DNA of 64,000 nucleotides from Symbiodinium natans (Eukaryota > Sar > Dinophyceae > Suessiales > Symbiodiniaceae), in assembly GCA_905221605.1 (NCBI GenBank), contig CAJNDS010002672.1, positions 62,001 through 126,000 on the forward strand. The letters run 5' to 3'. How positions within the stretch are numbered: the first letter of the stretch is position 1; every line of letters starts with the position of its first letter. The translations under genes and the position numbers were made by a program. Below the pieces are notes generated by a model that did no database searches, was not told where the DNA came from, and saw only the letters and a program-made list of their open reading frames with translations. Of this stretch, positions 30,151 to 42,262 are shown piece by piece.

Positions 30151-33100
30151 GTCTACTTGGGTCCTCCTGCACACCAACTCATCCGATTATGAGGATGAAG
30201 AGTCCGGCAACGCGCCCGAGTTCTTTGGGCAAGTGATTGGTTGCATCCATTCTGACCTGGTCTCGAACGTTTTCTCTCATGGGGAAGAGGCCTTTCAATT
30301 GAACCTGCAGGAAAAGGAGGTGCAGGACGTGGACGAGAAGGATAGACCTGGACTAAACCTATCCGCAGTCGCGTCTTTGACCTTGCCTTCATGTCCAAAG
30401 CCTGATGAGGATTTCATCTATGGGACAGAAGAGCGACCTGATTTGTATTCTTTGCACCCTTGCGAATGCTTTGGTGCTGCCTTTGCAGATGAAGCACCTG
30501 TGACTGAAACCTCTGATGTAGCTGTACCCAAGGATGCAGCTGGTACATTCAACGTGGGACCGGTTCCAGACATCAAGCTTCTTCAAGGCCCTTACACCTG
30601 TGAAGAAAACGCTCAAATAGCACGTTTTCAGGATGTGGGCCTGTCGGACTGCCAGCAAAATTGCGAGTCAAGCCCCGACTGTAAGTTCTACATCTTTGGC
30701 GAGGCTTCGGATGATTGCACTTTGTACAAGAGCTGCGACTACATACAGCACGTTGGCCTGCAGATCGTGAACAGCTTGTACGGTAAATCCCCGAAGTCTT
30801 CGTCATTCTGTAGAATTGCCGACCCGGAGGGGTGCTGGGCAAACATCAGGCGCCGAAGTATGCTGAGTTTTAAGCCTTCAGACCTTCCTGAATGCCTCTT
30901 CCAGATGCAGCTTGACGCGTGTGATGCTCTCCAACTTCTTCATGGACAAGTCGACGGCACTTGCACGCGCTGCCTGTACATTGATGCGTCAACTCCATTT
31001 GCAAGCAAGGGGCTGACCAAAGTACCACTTCCGGAGACCTTTCCTTCGGGCGCGCAGCTTGTGGCGACATGCAACGATACGTCCAGGATGTTTGCCAAAC
31101 AAGAAGGGGACCTAGTGTGGGAAGGGATGGAGAAGCCGGCGAACTTCGTATGTGTTAGCGGAAAGTGGGAAGGCTCCCCAGGCCCGGGGCAATCCTTGGC
31201 GAACCTGATGTGTGAGAGATGCATCCAAGTGGGATCGCCAAGACTTCAGCTGTTGTCACGCATCTCTATGCCGGAGGTCTTCTTCTTGGAGCACAGAAAA
31301 GTACACGTGACATACCCCTTTGCGTCACCAGGCTGCACTTCTGCCGTCCAGCAAACTCAGGCTCGTTTGCGCTCAACGTCGTCGGAGATGTATGTGGTCA
31401 TGGCTAAAGAGAAAAGGCAACACAAGCTTTCGCTTCAGCCGAACGCTGATGAGGATACTGACACTGTATCCCCGCATTGGTACACTACCCGCAACGGAGA
31501 GCTGAACACAGATGTGATCGGACTCGCGCAAATCCGGGAATTTCCAGACCATGACTTGTACGTTGTGGAAGGCTCCTCGAGCGTTGCTACGTGGACCTTG
31601 CAAAACAACGGGTTGCTGAAATCCTCGGATGGAAAGCGGTGTGCTCTGGCTGTGGATAATGCCATCCGTGCCGTCGACTGCCCAGAACAACCTGGCGAGG
31701 AGTTTCGATGGTACCTTGCCGGCGGCGATTGCATTCTCGATATTTTTATGGCCAATACTGCAGCGAAGCTTTGGTCTGTCAAAGCGGAGACCGTTTCTAA
31801 AGATTTCGTCTCGTTGGGTCACCTGGCCTTTCGCCCAGGACACTCCAGTTTGCACGGAGCTTCGCTATTTGGAAGCTGTGAGGCATCCATATCCGTAGAT
31901 GCAAATGAATCTGACGTCCCAAGTGACCTTGCTCCACTTGATCTGCAAGTCGAAAGTGCAGAAGAACTTTCCGTGAAGGAAAGAGCGGCTTACACCCATG
32001 TACCTGCACTGGCTGTTTATGATGGTGTGGAACACTTCCAGCAAAGATACCCGATCTTCATTGCCTTGCCAGGCCAGGGGAATGCCAAGAACACGAACAC
32101 GACGGTTGTCGCACACAAGGTCGCAGTGCAAGCCCAACTTGTAGCCTCGAAATGGCCCACAAACCAAGACCGGAAAGCCGATCTGCTCAACCTGAACTGC
32201 CCGGCATGGCTTCAGAAGTTCACGCATGTCAACCCAGCGATCGCTGCAAACTCAGCCAGTGGTGGCATTGCTATGCCAGAGCTGATGAACATCTACCAAG
32301 ACACTTTCTACCCCGCTTCGCGGTACTCAAATCCTACCGGCATGCCCTTTGACTGCGATTTGTCTGATCATTCTGAATACGTTGGTGTGGACAGGTGCAT
32401 GCGCTTCGGTTTTCTGAGCGTGACGCCTAATGGGGGGGTTTGGGGTTTGCGTTGTCCGCCTGGCTCCGTGGTGGCATCGGACAATTCCATGATGCCGTAT
32501 TGCCTCCAGCTTGGCGCCAACATGGGTCCAGAGCAAGAATTCCAAAGCTTTTCTGGATCGATGGATTGTCCGGCGGGCAGTGCAGTCAGTGGGTGGTACA
32601 ACTTGCCTGGAATTCCGGTGAAAGCGAACAGTTCAAATGGCCCCGGTAATTTCACCGGAACTCGTCTGTGGTGTCGCTCTACACCACTGCTGTCATCATG
32701 TGAGCAGCCCACCGCAGCCTGGTGTCAGACCCCAGGAGTTGTGGTGAGTGTCAGCTTTGACTCCAATCAGTTCAAGCTTGGCTGCTGCCAGGTGCAAAGG
32801 CGTTTGGGCATGGCGCTGGGTGAATACACGTCTCTCAGTGAGACAACGAATTCTGCTGGCTATTACTGCCCAGCCAGGATAGACAACACGGGCGCGCCAA
32901 TCTATTCCAAGGCCTTCATTGCCAGCCTGGGTGAACCAGAGAATTCATCCCAGAAAAACGGATGGACAGTAAAATGGGACAGATGGAAGGAACGCTGGCT
33001 GCTGGAAGACCCTGAAGGGACTGCCACCGCGTTCTTGCCTGGATCAGCATTGTCGCCAGCGTGGATAAATGCATCCGGCTTCAGTTTCTCAGCAACCTTT

Positions 33101-35251
33101 ATTGAGCCTCTCACTGCAGCCTACCTGACCCAACAGAAGCCAGATGGTCCTTTCCCGAAGCAGAAGCCTACTATGCCCAAGCTGGTGCCGTTCCGTTCAG
33201 AGCAGCCAGACTACAAGGAGTATTGCGATCCAGCTTTTTTGGAAGATCCTTCTCAATATCCGGCGGCTGAGTCGATGGCCGAGACCAACCCTTGCTATCA
33301 TGTCTTCAACTCCATGCCAGCGAATTTGGATCCAGAGGTTGATTTACCGAAGGGTATCACCGAACAGTCGTTTTGGCAGTGCAGTGAGCGAAGCAAGAGA
33401 CGGACCTTCATGAGCGCACAGACTCAGATCAATTTGGGTCAGGAGGGAAGAGAGATCGATGAGAAATTGAGCTGGTGGGGGAAAGTGAAGCTGACGGCTG
33501 AACTTGCTGGAGCCATTCTTGGAATGATCCCTTGGGGAAGCTGGTCCGCGCCGAATGAGAAAAGTGCCGAAATTGCGCAAGAGAATGTCAAGGAAAAGGT
33601 GGAAGAGGAGGTGAAGAAGACCGTGTCGCAAAAGATCAAAGCGTTCTGGAAAGAAAAGCTCGCGAACAAGGAGTGGTGGTCCACTGGCTTGAAGAATCTC
33701 AAGGAGAGCACCATGAAGAACATCACCAATGGCGGGGCTTCCTATGCTTTTAAAAAGGCTGGGAAGAACAAGGTTTGGGACAAGATCACCGCGTTCCCCG
33801 GCAAATGGTCGGCGCCCGGAGCTCCGAACCCTCCAAGCCCGGGACAGTGGGAGAACATGTCTGAGGAGCTCATCAAACAGACGGTCCCGGAGCTGAATGG
33901 GGACTACGACAAGGACATGCAATCACTGGCTGATGCGAGCTGGAAAGATTGCCTTCCGTTGCAGTTTGGCCTTTCCAAGGTGATGTGCGACCTGTTCTGC
34001 ATTCAGGATTCTGTTCGTGCTGGCACCTCAGCTGTGCTCAGCAGTTTGCAGGACTCGCATGCGGTCTTGATGACGAACATGCAAGCATTGCTGAACTACC
34101 AGACGCAGTTGTTGCTTTGGACCATCGGTTCAGTGCTCCAGCCCCAAGAGGCAAAGAAAGCTGAAGCCGACGTACTCTCCGCACCAGCACTCTTGGATGG
34201 AATGCGTCAGTTGGATTTGACCCACTTGACCTCTGAAGGGCTCAATTTGGGCTTGGAGGTGTTGGATTGGCACAAGACAACTGGGGATCAGCTTCTTTCT
34301 CGTATGGCTGGGATGTTCATCAATGTCTCCCTGCAAAATTGGCCCCACCGTCGCCAAGCTATGAAGGGCATGCTGCATCATTATGAAAGAAGCCTTCATG
34401 AACGCCTTGGTGCGTCTGCTTCCTCTGCCCCTCAAAAGCAGATGAACCGCAAGCTGGAGCACTTGCGTGATCAAAGCTTTGGTCAGCGCGAAGCGGCGCA
34501 CGCCGTGAAGTCTTTGCAGGCACACTCCTCGCCGCGTATGATGTCGTGGAATGACCCAGCTTCTGTAAGTGCTTGGATGTCAATCCTGGAGTCGTTTCTG
34601 CGGTGTCACGAGAAACACGACGCCTTCACCATGCTACATTTGAAGGCATTAGACCAGGTGGAGTACGCCGTCACTTTGGCCAAGAACTTCTCGCGGTGTG
34701 AAGGTGCAGACACCGTGGCGTTGCGGGAGTCGTGGCAGCGAGCCATGAGGGCTGAGGAGCGGAGTAACGAGGCACTGTTGGAAGCATGGTCTGCCAGCAT
34801 CGCGACTTCGGAGCATCTCGGCCTTGTCATGGACCAAGGCTTCCTTTCCCACCTGGTGGCCAACCTGGAGTTTTCTGAAGAGGGTCCCTTGGAAAGGTGT
34901 GAGAATGGGACTCGAATTGCTCAGCGCCTCTACGGGCATGCGGTCTCAGTGGCGGTATCCGCTTTGCAGCCTCTGGCACTCCAATTGAACACGTTTCAGG
35001 TACTGGCTACCTACCAGGAGTACCAGTTGAAGCACCGGAAGTTACGCTACATTCCTCTAAACTTGGATACATCAGAGCTCAAGACTGTCTTGGCCGACAT
35101 CTCGAACCCAAAGACACCAAATGGTCGAGCATTGGCCTTGAGGGCCGTGAAGACTTTAGGGAAGCAAATGTGTCCGGAGATTCTGAGGGCGGCTGATGAC
35201 GCTGTCGAGTTCCTACAACCAGAAGAAGCGAGCCTTCTTCTATTATCCTGA
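30151..35251 (+). CDS. Secreted protein gene, 5.1-kb last exon
   Basis: Open from the acceptor GCTCAG|G (STWVLLHTNSSDYEDEESGN) to TGA at 35249-35251, about 1,700 codons. In order: a PAN/apple-like domain (KLLQGPYTCEENAQIARFQD ... CQQNCESSPDCKFYIF); a sushi-like segment (GAQLVATCN ... NFVCVSGKWEG); a Trp-rich lectin-like stretch (WTLQNNGLLKSSDGKRC, weak); a Cys-rich middle (MRFGFLSVTPNGGVWGLRCP); then a charged amphipathic part (ENVKEKVEEEVKKTVSQK) and a largely helical C-terminal 450 residues. No membrane anchor is clear. I do not recognise the full-length family; probably a lineage-specific extracellular or cell-surface protein. Confidence 0.85.
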
Positions 35252-35455
35252 GGAGATACTTACTTTTCTCATTATGTTGTTTGGCCAATGAGCCGACAGA
35301 TTCCCGATCCGACTATGATATGAAACATTACGACAATGATTTAATGGATGCGCGTTTTGGAAGTTCCCTTTGGCACACGACTCTCTTCTATTCCCAAATA
35401 TAATTCAGGGAATTTGTATTGGAAATTCAAAAAACTTGAACGAGGATCCTTAAGG
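35252..35455. other. 3' flank of the secreted gene
   Basis: AT-richer sequence up to the assembly gap. No polyadenylation signal can be named with confidence. Confidence 0.4.
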
Positions 35456-35555
35456 NNNNNNNNNNNNNNNNNNNNNNNNNNNNNNNNNNNNNNNNNNNNN
35501 NNNNNNNNNNNNNNNNNNNNNNNNNNNNNNNNNNNNNNNNNNNNNNNNNNNNNNN
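35456..35555. other. Assembly gap (100 N)
   Basis: Exactly 100 undetermined bases, the conventional placeholder for a gap of unknown size. Sequence character changes completely across it. Confidence 0.99.
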
Positions 35556-35618
35556 ACGCACGCACGCCCGCACGCCCGCACGCCCGCACGCCCGCACGCA
35601 CGCACGCATGCACGCACG

Positions 35619-35709
<91 letters not shown>

Positions 35710-36070
35710 CCACACACACACACACACACCACACACCACACACACCACACACCACCACACACACCACACTCACCACACACACCACACACACCACACACAC
35801 CACACACACCACACACACCAAAACCACAACACCACACACCAACACACACCACCACACACCCACACACACACACACACAACCAACACCACACACACACCAC
35901 AAAACACACACACCACACCACACACACACCACACACCACACCACCACCACAACACACACCCACACACACACACCACACACACACACACAACACACACACA
36001 ACACACCACACACACACACACACACACACCACACACACACCACACCACACACACACACACATATATATAT
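35556..36070. repeat. ACGC / CA / ACACC satellite ending in AT repeat
   Basis: (ACGC)n-like, then pure (CA)n (35623-35706), then CACACCA-type degenerate repeats, then (AT)n at 36060-36070. All open frames here (Thr/His or Cys/Val) are artefacts. Confidence 0.97.
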
Positions 36071-36286
36071 TAATAGACTTATACAGGTCTATGCTTGGCC
36101 AGGTGGTGAACAGCAGATCTGTACGAGGACCCCCCCCCCCCCCCCAGTTCCCCTGGAGCCCTAAACCCTAAACCCAAAACCCCAAAACCCTAAAACCCGA
36201 AACCCTAGAGCCAGAGAGTCCCGGAATCCCCTTGAAGGCTTTTGGGGGTGTTCTAGGGTGTTCGGGGTTTTTGGTCTGAGAGTGGT

Positions 36287-36424
36287 TTCATGGGCCCTTA
36301 TAACATGCTCCCTTACCTCCTTTGAAGGCTTCCGATGTGTGGGCCCTTAATTTCTACACGGTGTGTAAGGGGTATTTCAGGGATCCCATGTAAGGGCCCC
36401 TACTAAGGGACCATGCAACTACCC
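36287..36424. mobile_element. Hairpin element family 2, copy 1
   Basis: Shares with 61295-61413 the blocks GGGCCCTT, CCCTTACCTCCTTTGAAGG, TAAGGGGTA, TTCAGG and GGGACCATGCAAC in the same order. The ends are partly inverted (GGGCCCTTA...CCCTTA versus TAAGGGCCCC...AAGGGACCATG), as in a MITE-like hairpin. No coding capacity. Confidence 0.6.
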
Positions 36425-36736
36425 CAAGACTATCGGGCTTGGGGGGGGGGGGGGTATGTGGATGATGCCCGGACTTCCCCCGCATAGCCCAGGTGATCCG
36501 AAGACGCCCGAAAAGGTAGAAGCTTTTCGTGTGGGATATTGCGAAACCCCAAACCCTACAATGGACCCTAAACCTTAAACCCTAAACCCTAGGCCCTAAA
36601 ACTAAACCCTAAACCCTAAACCCTAAACCCTAAACCCTAAACCCTAAACCCTAAACCCTAAACCCTAAACCCTAAACCCTAAACCCTAAACCTTCTCCTT
36701 TCATCCCTGTCCTTCTGCCCCCCCTTCTTTGCGCAG

Positions 36737-36808
36737 GTCATCACGACCCTGACTGGTGTGGACCGAGCCCAGGCTGAGCTCAACAAGCGCTACGGCCTCA
36801 TCAAGGAT
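36737..36808 (+). CDS. Exon-like island A
   Basis: A pyrimidine-rich tract ending CTTCTTTGCGCAG, then VITTLTGVDRAQAELNKRYG LIKD. Telomere-like C-rich repeat lies upstream and G-rich repeat immediately downstream. The donor is not evident. Protein-like, family unknown. Confidence 0.6.
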
Positions 36809-37204
36809 TCCCGAAAGGGGTTTAGGGTTTGGGTTTAGGGGTTTAGGGTTTAGGGTTTAGGGGTTTGGGGTGTAGGGTGTCGGGTGTAGGGTTTAGGGGT
36901 TTAGGGGTTTAGGGGTTTAGGGGTTTAGGGGTTTAGGGGTTTAGGGGTTTAGGGGTTTAGGGGTTTAGGGGTTTAGGGGTTCAGGGGTTGAGGGGTTTAG
37001 GGGTTTAGGGGTTTAGGGGTTTAGGGGTTTAGGGGTTTAGGGGTTTAGGGGTTTAGTGGTTTAGGGTTTAGGGGTTTAGGGGTTTAGGGGTCTGGGGGTC
37101 TAGGTGTCTGGGGGTTTAGGGGTTTATGGGTTTAGGGTTTAGCGTATAAGGAGCCCTGTGATACACGTTACCTAACAGGGGACCCTGCGAATTACTTGGA
37201 ACAG

Positions 37205-37250
37205 CCATGTGGAGCCACAGGCCACAGGCAAGACTGAAAGAATGTGTCCC
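37205..37250 (+). CDS. Exon-like island, weak
   Basis: Acceptor TTGGAACAG, then HVEPQATGKTERMCP, followed directly by TAGGGTTTGGGG repeat. Short, so low confidence. Confidence 0.3.
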
Positions 37251-37351
37251 CTAGGGTTTGGGGTTTGGGGTTTAGGGTTTAGGGTCTTGAATATTGGATT
37301 TCGTGAACCGGTTCGTCAGTTAGGGGTCCGTTTCTCGGCGTCCTTGGGCAG

Positions 37352-37381
37352 GTGCTGCTAGATTCGAGCGGCGCCGTCAGC
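37352..37381 (+). CDS. Exon-like island B, 10-codon micro-exon
   Basis: CCTTGGGCAG, VLLDSSGAVS, then donor GTAAGA at 37382. Exactly 30 bp, phase 0/0, with good signals at both ends. Confidence 0.5.
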
Positions 37382-37893
37382 GTAAGAAACAACGCTGTCC
37401 ATTCAAGACCCTAAACCCTAAACCCTAAACCCTAAACCCTAAACCCTAAACCCTAAACCCTAAACCCTAAACCCTAAACCCTAAACCCTAAACCCTAAAC
37501 CCTAGGAACCGAAAGGGTAGGTTAAGTCGTATCTTCTTGTGTGAAGTCGTATCTCGGGCGCGTGCACACTGGGGATTCGCGAATTCCAACATTGGTCAGA
37601 ACCCACTTGCACCCCCAAGCAGAAATCTCATTCACGCTGACAAAAACGTGCTCCCCTCCCAGGCGTGCTCAAGTGCGCATTTTGCATGTGTGTCGAGAAC
37701 ATGCGCGTGCGGCGCGTGCACATTGCGGGAAAGGCTTCATTATATGTCTCGGTGATGCGACTTTACGCGAGGTGATGTAACTTCGCTCGCAGCCGCGTGT
37801 CACTGGGGAGATGTGACTTCACACGCAAAGATGTGAGTTAACACTTCACACGCAAAGATGTGAGATAACCTAGCCCCTTGTACCGCTCCACAG

Positions 37894-37958
37894 GAGTTCA
37901 GCGAGCACGCCCGGCTCAGCGGCAAGGTCACCACCGCTTTCGAGAAAGCAGCAGCTCG
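37894..37958 (+). CDS. Exon-like island C
   Basis: Acceptor CCGCTCCACAG, then EFSEHARLSGKVTTAFEKAA A. Helical and protein-like. The donor is unclear. Confidence 0.6.
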
Positions 37959-38199
37959 GCCAACCTTTTGGTTCTCTCAGAGTCTTCTCATTGGGATACT
38001 TGGGAAGGTTTTTTTTTTCTCATAACTTTTTGGGTACCATAGTTCCTACAAGACACAGCAAAAAAGTGTAGAACCCTTGAGCACTAAACCCTAAGCCCTT
38101 AACCCTGAACCCTAAACCCCAAACCCAAACCCTAAACCCCTAGACCCTCATCCCCCTTGACGACCCAACACCACCTTATTAAAGCCCTTCCGGCGCCAG

Positions 38200-38262
38200 G
38201 TGCAGAGGGCCTCTCACGCAGGGGAGATGCGCGTCGACCCCTCCCTGATGCCCCCCGGCCCT
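38200..38262 (+). CDS. Exon-like island D
   Basis: Acceptor TTCCGGCGCCAG, then 21 codons VQRASHAGEMRVDPSLMPPG P, possible donor GTGGGT at 38263, then G-rich heptamers. Confidence 0.6.
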
Positions 38263-38380
38263 GTGGGTTTGGGTTTAGGGTTTAGGGTTTCGGGTTTCGG
38301 GTTTCGGGTTTGGGGTTTAGGGGCACTGTTTGGAGTTGCGGTCTTTGTGGCGAGCTCCAGGTTTCAGAGGGGTTCAGGTT

Positions 38381-38482
38381 GGGATGTTTCCCCGTTACAC
38401 TTACAGTCCTTCATAGGGATCATAGCAACTACCCCCTATTGAAAACCTTATCAAGGACTGTTAGCATAAGGGGGAAACATCC
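38381..38482. mobile_element. Hairpin element family 1, copy 1
   Basis: The left end GGGATGTTTCCCCGTTACAC and right end (reverse complement) GGATGTTTCCCCCTTATGCT match over about 38 bases with several mismatches, both continuing into ACAGTCCTT. Non-coding, MITE-like inverted repeat of about 102 bp. Confidence 0.8.
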
Positions 38483-38554
38483 TAAGGTTTAGGGTTTCGG
38501 AGGGTTTTTTTTTTTTGTTTTTTTTGGGGGGGGGGGGGGGGGGGGGGGGCTTCA

Positions 38555-38598
38555 GAAGTTTGGATGAAGGCTTCCTGCAGCGCTGTGCTCGAGTGTTG
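38555..38598 (+). CDS. Exon-like island E
   Basis: Acceptor GGGCTTCAG, then SLDEGFLQRCARVL, donor GTGAGA at 38599. Flanked by T/G homopolymers on both sides. Confidence 0.45.
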
Positions 38599-38672
38599 GT
38601 GAGACATCGCCGTGCTTTGAAGTACGAGGGGTTGGGCGTCGGGCTGGGCTGCTTAGATTCTGTAAGGTTCTT

Positions 38673-38703
<31 letters not shown>

Positions 38704-38816
38704 GGGGGGTGCGGTTGACTTCCAAAACACAGGGAGCCCTGAGGAATTCAGCCCTACAGGGCCTTAAGAACCCCCCCCCCCCCTCACCCGTTTATTCCTA
38801 GGTTACTCCCGGGTCT

Positions 38817-38913
38817 TTATCATAGTTGGGTAACATTTTACATCTTTAAGGTACTTAAACCCAATAAGGAATAAACATGTAAAGCAAATCATACTATCCC
38901 AACCATGAATCAG
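38817..38913. mobile_element. Hairpin element family 3, copy 1
   Basis: Shares TCATAG-TTGGGTAACATTTTAC, TTTAAGG-TACTTAAAC and CAATAAG with 49757-49846. The ends TCATAGTTGGG and CCCAACCATGA are near-inverted. AT-rich, non-coding. Confidence 0.7.
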
Positions 38914-38934
38914 TTTAAGGCCTAAGATCCCGAG

Positions 38935-39019
38935 CTGGAAAGGAAGTCCTTCTTCGCCTCCGACACGCTTCCACGCGAGCTGATGCTGGACTTGACCCGG
39001 GACTTGTTCCAAGGCCCCC
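38935..39019 (+). CDS. Exon-like island F
   Basis: After GATCCCGAG, LERKSFFASDTLPRELMLDL TRDLFQGPR. One of the most protein-like islands. C-rich heptamers follow. Confidence 0.6.
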
Positions 39020-39778
39020 GCCAAACCCTAAGCACGAAACCCAAAACCCAAAACCCTAAACCCCAAACCCTAAGCCCGGCTTCCAGAGCAAGTTGCGGGC
39101 TGAGCCAAACCTAGGATAAGCTGAAGGAACAAAAAAGGAAAAGCTGAACCATTGCTGGTTGCCTTTCAGAGCTGATGGCTGGGCTTTCTTAAGCGAACCC
39201 TAGTAACAGCCCGCCTTTGGCAACCACTCATGACTGTTTAGGGTTCTTTAATTTAATCGAGGGGGATTCAAGCAAGGGGGTAGGTACCTAGGGAACCTAG
39301 GGAGCCGTAGGAGTAGTGGGGTACCTTGGGTTACATGCCCGGCTTGAACCCCTCTCCCTATCTTGGTAGGGTTCAGATACCCTAAACCCTAAACCCCAAA
39401 CCCTAAACCCTAAACCGCAGGTGTTTTTAGTTTAGGCTTTGGGGTGGGGCATGGCCCACTGCCGAGGAGTGGAGTCCAAAGCTTCGCCAAACACTCCTTA
39501 CACCCCCCTAACCCCCTAAACCCCCCCGAAGCCCCCGAAACCCTAAACCCCCTAAGCCCGACATCCTAAGCCTTGACACTACCCTAGACCCGAAACCCCT
39601 CAAACCCCCCAACCCTAAACCCCTTAAACCCTGAAACCCCCTCGGCCCTAAACCCTAAGCCCTAAACCCGCTGGGCTAAATCCCTCAAACCCTGAACCCC
39701 CCCTTCACCCCCCTGCACCCCCCCTAAACCCTAAGCCCTGAACCCTAAACCCTAAACCCTAACCCTAAACCCTTAACC

Positions 39779-39810
<32 letters not shown>

Positions 39811-39966
39811 GCCCTCAACCCTCAACCCTCAAGCCTAAACCCGAAACCCTAAATCCCAAACCCTAAACCCTAAACCCTAAACCCTAAGCCCTAAGCCCTA
39901 AGCCCTGAGCCCTAAGCCCTAAGCCCACCCCCCCTACACCCCCCTAAACACCCCTAAACCACGCAG

Positions 39967-40017
39967 GCATGCTGATCCGGAATGAGCCTCCTGCCAGCAA
40001 TCCTGCGAGTGCTGTGG
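39967..40017 (+). CDS. Exon-like island G
   Basis: Acceptor ACCACGCAG|G, then MLIRNEPPASNPASAVA, followed by GGTTTAGGGG repeat. Confidence 0.5.
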
Positions 40018-40695
40018 CGGTTTAGGGGTTTTCAAGGTGTGGCACCTCCGAGGACCTCCGAGGCTTCATGTGGGTTGATCAGGGTTTATAAGGGCTATAG
40101 CGGTTTATAAGGGCTTACAAGGGTTTACAAGGGTAGTGATGTAGAACTACGCAGGGCCCCTCACAGGTAAGGCTCATGTGTTTGTCTCACCGCAACCTTG
40201 CTTTTCATCGGGCAACCGTATTGAAGTCCTAAATGGCCCCAGGTTTCTATCCCACTGAGGCCCAGAGCTGTGAGATCCTATGCTAGGCAGGACCTTGGGA
40301 TACTACATCTATTCCCTTGGATTGGGTTTCTCTTAGTTACTTAATTGCTTAATATATGTCCGATAATAAACTTGTGTTTTTATAAACCGTATCTAGGACA
40401 TATATTCACATGGCTTCAATTGCCAGCTTAGCACGTCGTGGGACTGGGTGTTGCCTGGGCGGGGGGGCCGTCATTCTTCTTGCCCGCTCCCATGACGCAA
40501 TGGCCTGTGCCCTATATAGACTCTAATGCTAGTGGTTATTCTGACCCAATTCGGATGATGTTGTTGATCCTTCCACCCCAAGCCCTGCAAACTCTCGACC
40601 CTAGACCTGAGCAGCACAAGGGAGGGGTTTGGGGGTGTAGGGTTTAGGGTTTAGGGTTTAGGGTTTAGGGGCGCCTTAGGGGCGCCTTGGCCCAG

Positions 40696-40773
40696 GCTTC
40701 TGGTGACGGTGGAGAACCACGGTCGGGGGCCCGACGGGGTTTTGCGGCTGCCGGGGCCATGACTCGGTTTGCG
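40696..40773 (+). CDS. Exon-like island H
   Basis: Acceptor CTTGGCCCAG, then ASGDGGEPRSGARRGFAAAG AMTRFA. Gly/Arg-rich. Followed by a G-run. Confidence 0.45.
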
Positions 40774-40846
40774 GGGGGGGGGGGGGGAAGGGGGGAAGTT
40801 TAGGGTTTGGGGTTTAGGGTTTTGGGTTTAGGGTTTAGGGTTTATC

Positions 40847-40938
40847 TTGGGATGTTCCCCTTATACTAACAGCTCTCTTAATAGGGATGGCACAAGAATC
40901 CCCATTAAGGACTGTTAGTATAAGGGAGAGCATCCTAA
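40847..40938. mobile_element. Hairpin element family 1, copy 2
   Basis: TTGGGATGTTCCCCTTATAC at the left, and at the right CTGTTAGTATAAGG-GAGAGCATCCTAA. It is flanked by GTTTAT(C) on both sides, a possible 6-7-bp target-site duplication. This is the cleanest copy. Confidence 0.85.
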
Positions 40939-41687
40939 AGTTTATCCTTCTATGAGGAAAACTCAACTTCCTGTAACAGAAGAGCTGAAAATGTTGAGTC
41001 GCCTCTTTGGCTTCTATTTGGGTGTGGGGGGGGGGGGGGAAGGAGAAGGGAAGGGATTGCCCGGATTGCCCGTGAGGGTCGCTGCATTTGAGGGATCCGG
41101 TTCCAAGGTTTAAGGAAACATTTTGGGCTCTTTCCTGTCATTTTGTGCTTATGGTTTAGGGCTCAGGGCAAAATTGGGCCGACCTTCAGATCGGGGTTCT
41201 GCTGCTTCGGCCCTAAACCCTAAACCCAAACCCCAAGACCCCAAGCCCCAAAACCCCAAGGCCCAAAGCCGAAACCCCAAGCCCCAAACCCGAAACCCCA
41301 AACCCCAAACCCCAAACCCCAAACCCCAAACCCCAAACCCCAAACCCCAAAACCCCAAACCCCAGACCCTAAAAACCTAAACAAACCCTTTCGGCTTTTG
41401 GGTCTTTAGGGTAACGCGACAACCCTTTGATTTCCTGCCTGGGCTCTTGCTGTTGGGGAAGTCTGTGGCCTTGTTCGGGTACGTTGTGCATAGTGCTCTC
41501 CACATGTGTTTAGGAAACAGGAAAGGAGCCCAACTAGGGAACCTAAACCCTAAACCCTAAACCCTAAACCCTAAACCCTAAACCCTAAACCCTAAACCCT
41601 AAACCCTAAACCCTAAACCCTAAACCCTAAACCCCAAATGTTCCTCTAAACGCCTGAAGCCGAAACCGTTACCGTCCTCCGCTTGAG

Positions 41688-41754
41688 GCATTCCGCTTTC
41701 CTCGCGCTTGCCGCTGATTTTGGCCTCAGTGATGCATCCGCCACTTGCCCCAAC
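41688..41754 (+). CDS. Exon-like island I
   Basis: Acceptor CGCTTGAG|G, then HSAFLALAADFGLSDASATC P. C-rich heptamers on both sides. The DFG triplet is not enough to call a kinase. Confidence 0.5.
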
Positions 41755-42262
41755 TTTAACCCTAAAAACCCAAAACCTTACAACCCTAAACCCCAAACCT
41801 TAAAATCCGAAACCCTAAGCCTTAAGATCCTAAACCCTGAACCCTAAACCCTAAACCCTCAACCCGAAAACCCTAAACCCTGAACCTAAAACCCTAAAAC
41901 CCTAAACCCAAAACCCGAGACGGTCCTCAGGGAAAGTCGGACTCTGGGAGTTGGGGGTATGCGGGGCGTTCTTGCCAGGATGCAGTGTTTGGTTGGGGGC
42001 TGAGGGGTGTAGGGTTGGGGGTTAGCGTTTAGGGTTTAGGGTCTAGGGTCTAGGGTTTAGGGTTTAGGGTAAGGTGCCTAGCGTTTCAGGGACCAACGAG
42101 ACTTGAAGTGAGGGGGGGGGGGGGGGGGCAGGGGGTTTAGGGAGTCGGGTTTAGGTTAAATTTGAGTAGGCCCTATTTAAACCCCAAACCCCAAACCCCA
42201 AACCCCAAACCCCAAACCCCAAACCCCAAACCCTAAACCCTAAACCCCAAACCCTAAACCAG

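Noticed and set aside
35348-36171. Long Thr/His and Cys/Val frames
   Set aside because: CA/ACACC satellite artefacts, partly across the N gap.
36818-37140. CRISPR array
   Set aside because: The repeats are contiguous heptamers or octamers without spacers, in a eukaryotic context.
41688-41754. Protein-kinase DFG motif in island I
   Set aside because: Only the DFG triplet and a Leu-Ser fit; the residues around it and neighbouring islands show no other kinase motif.
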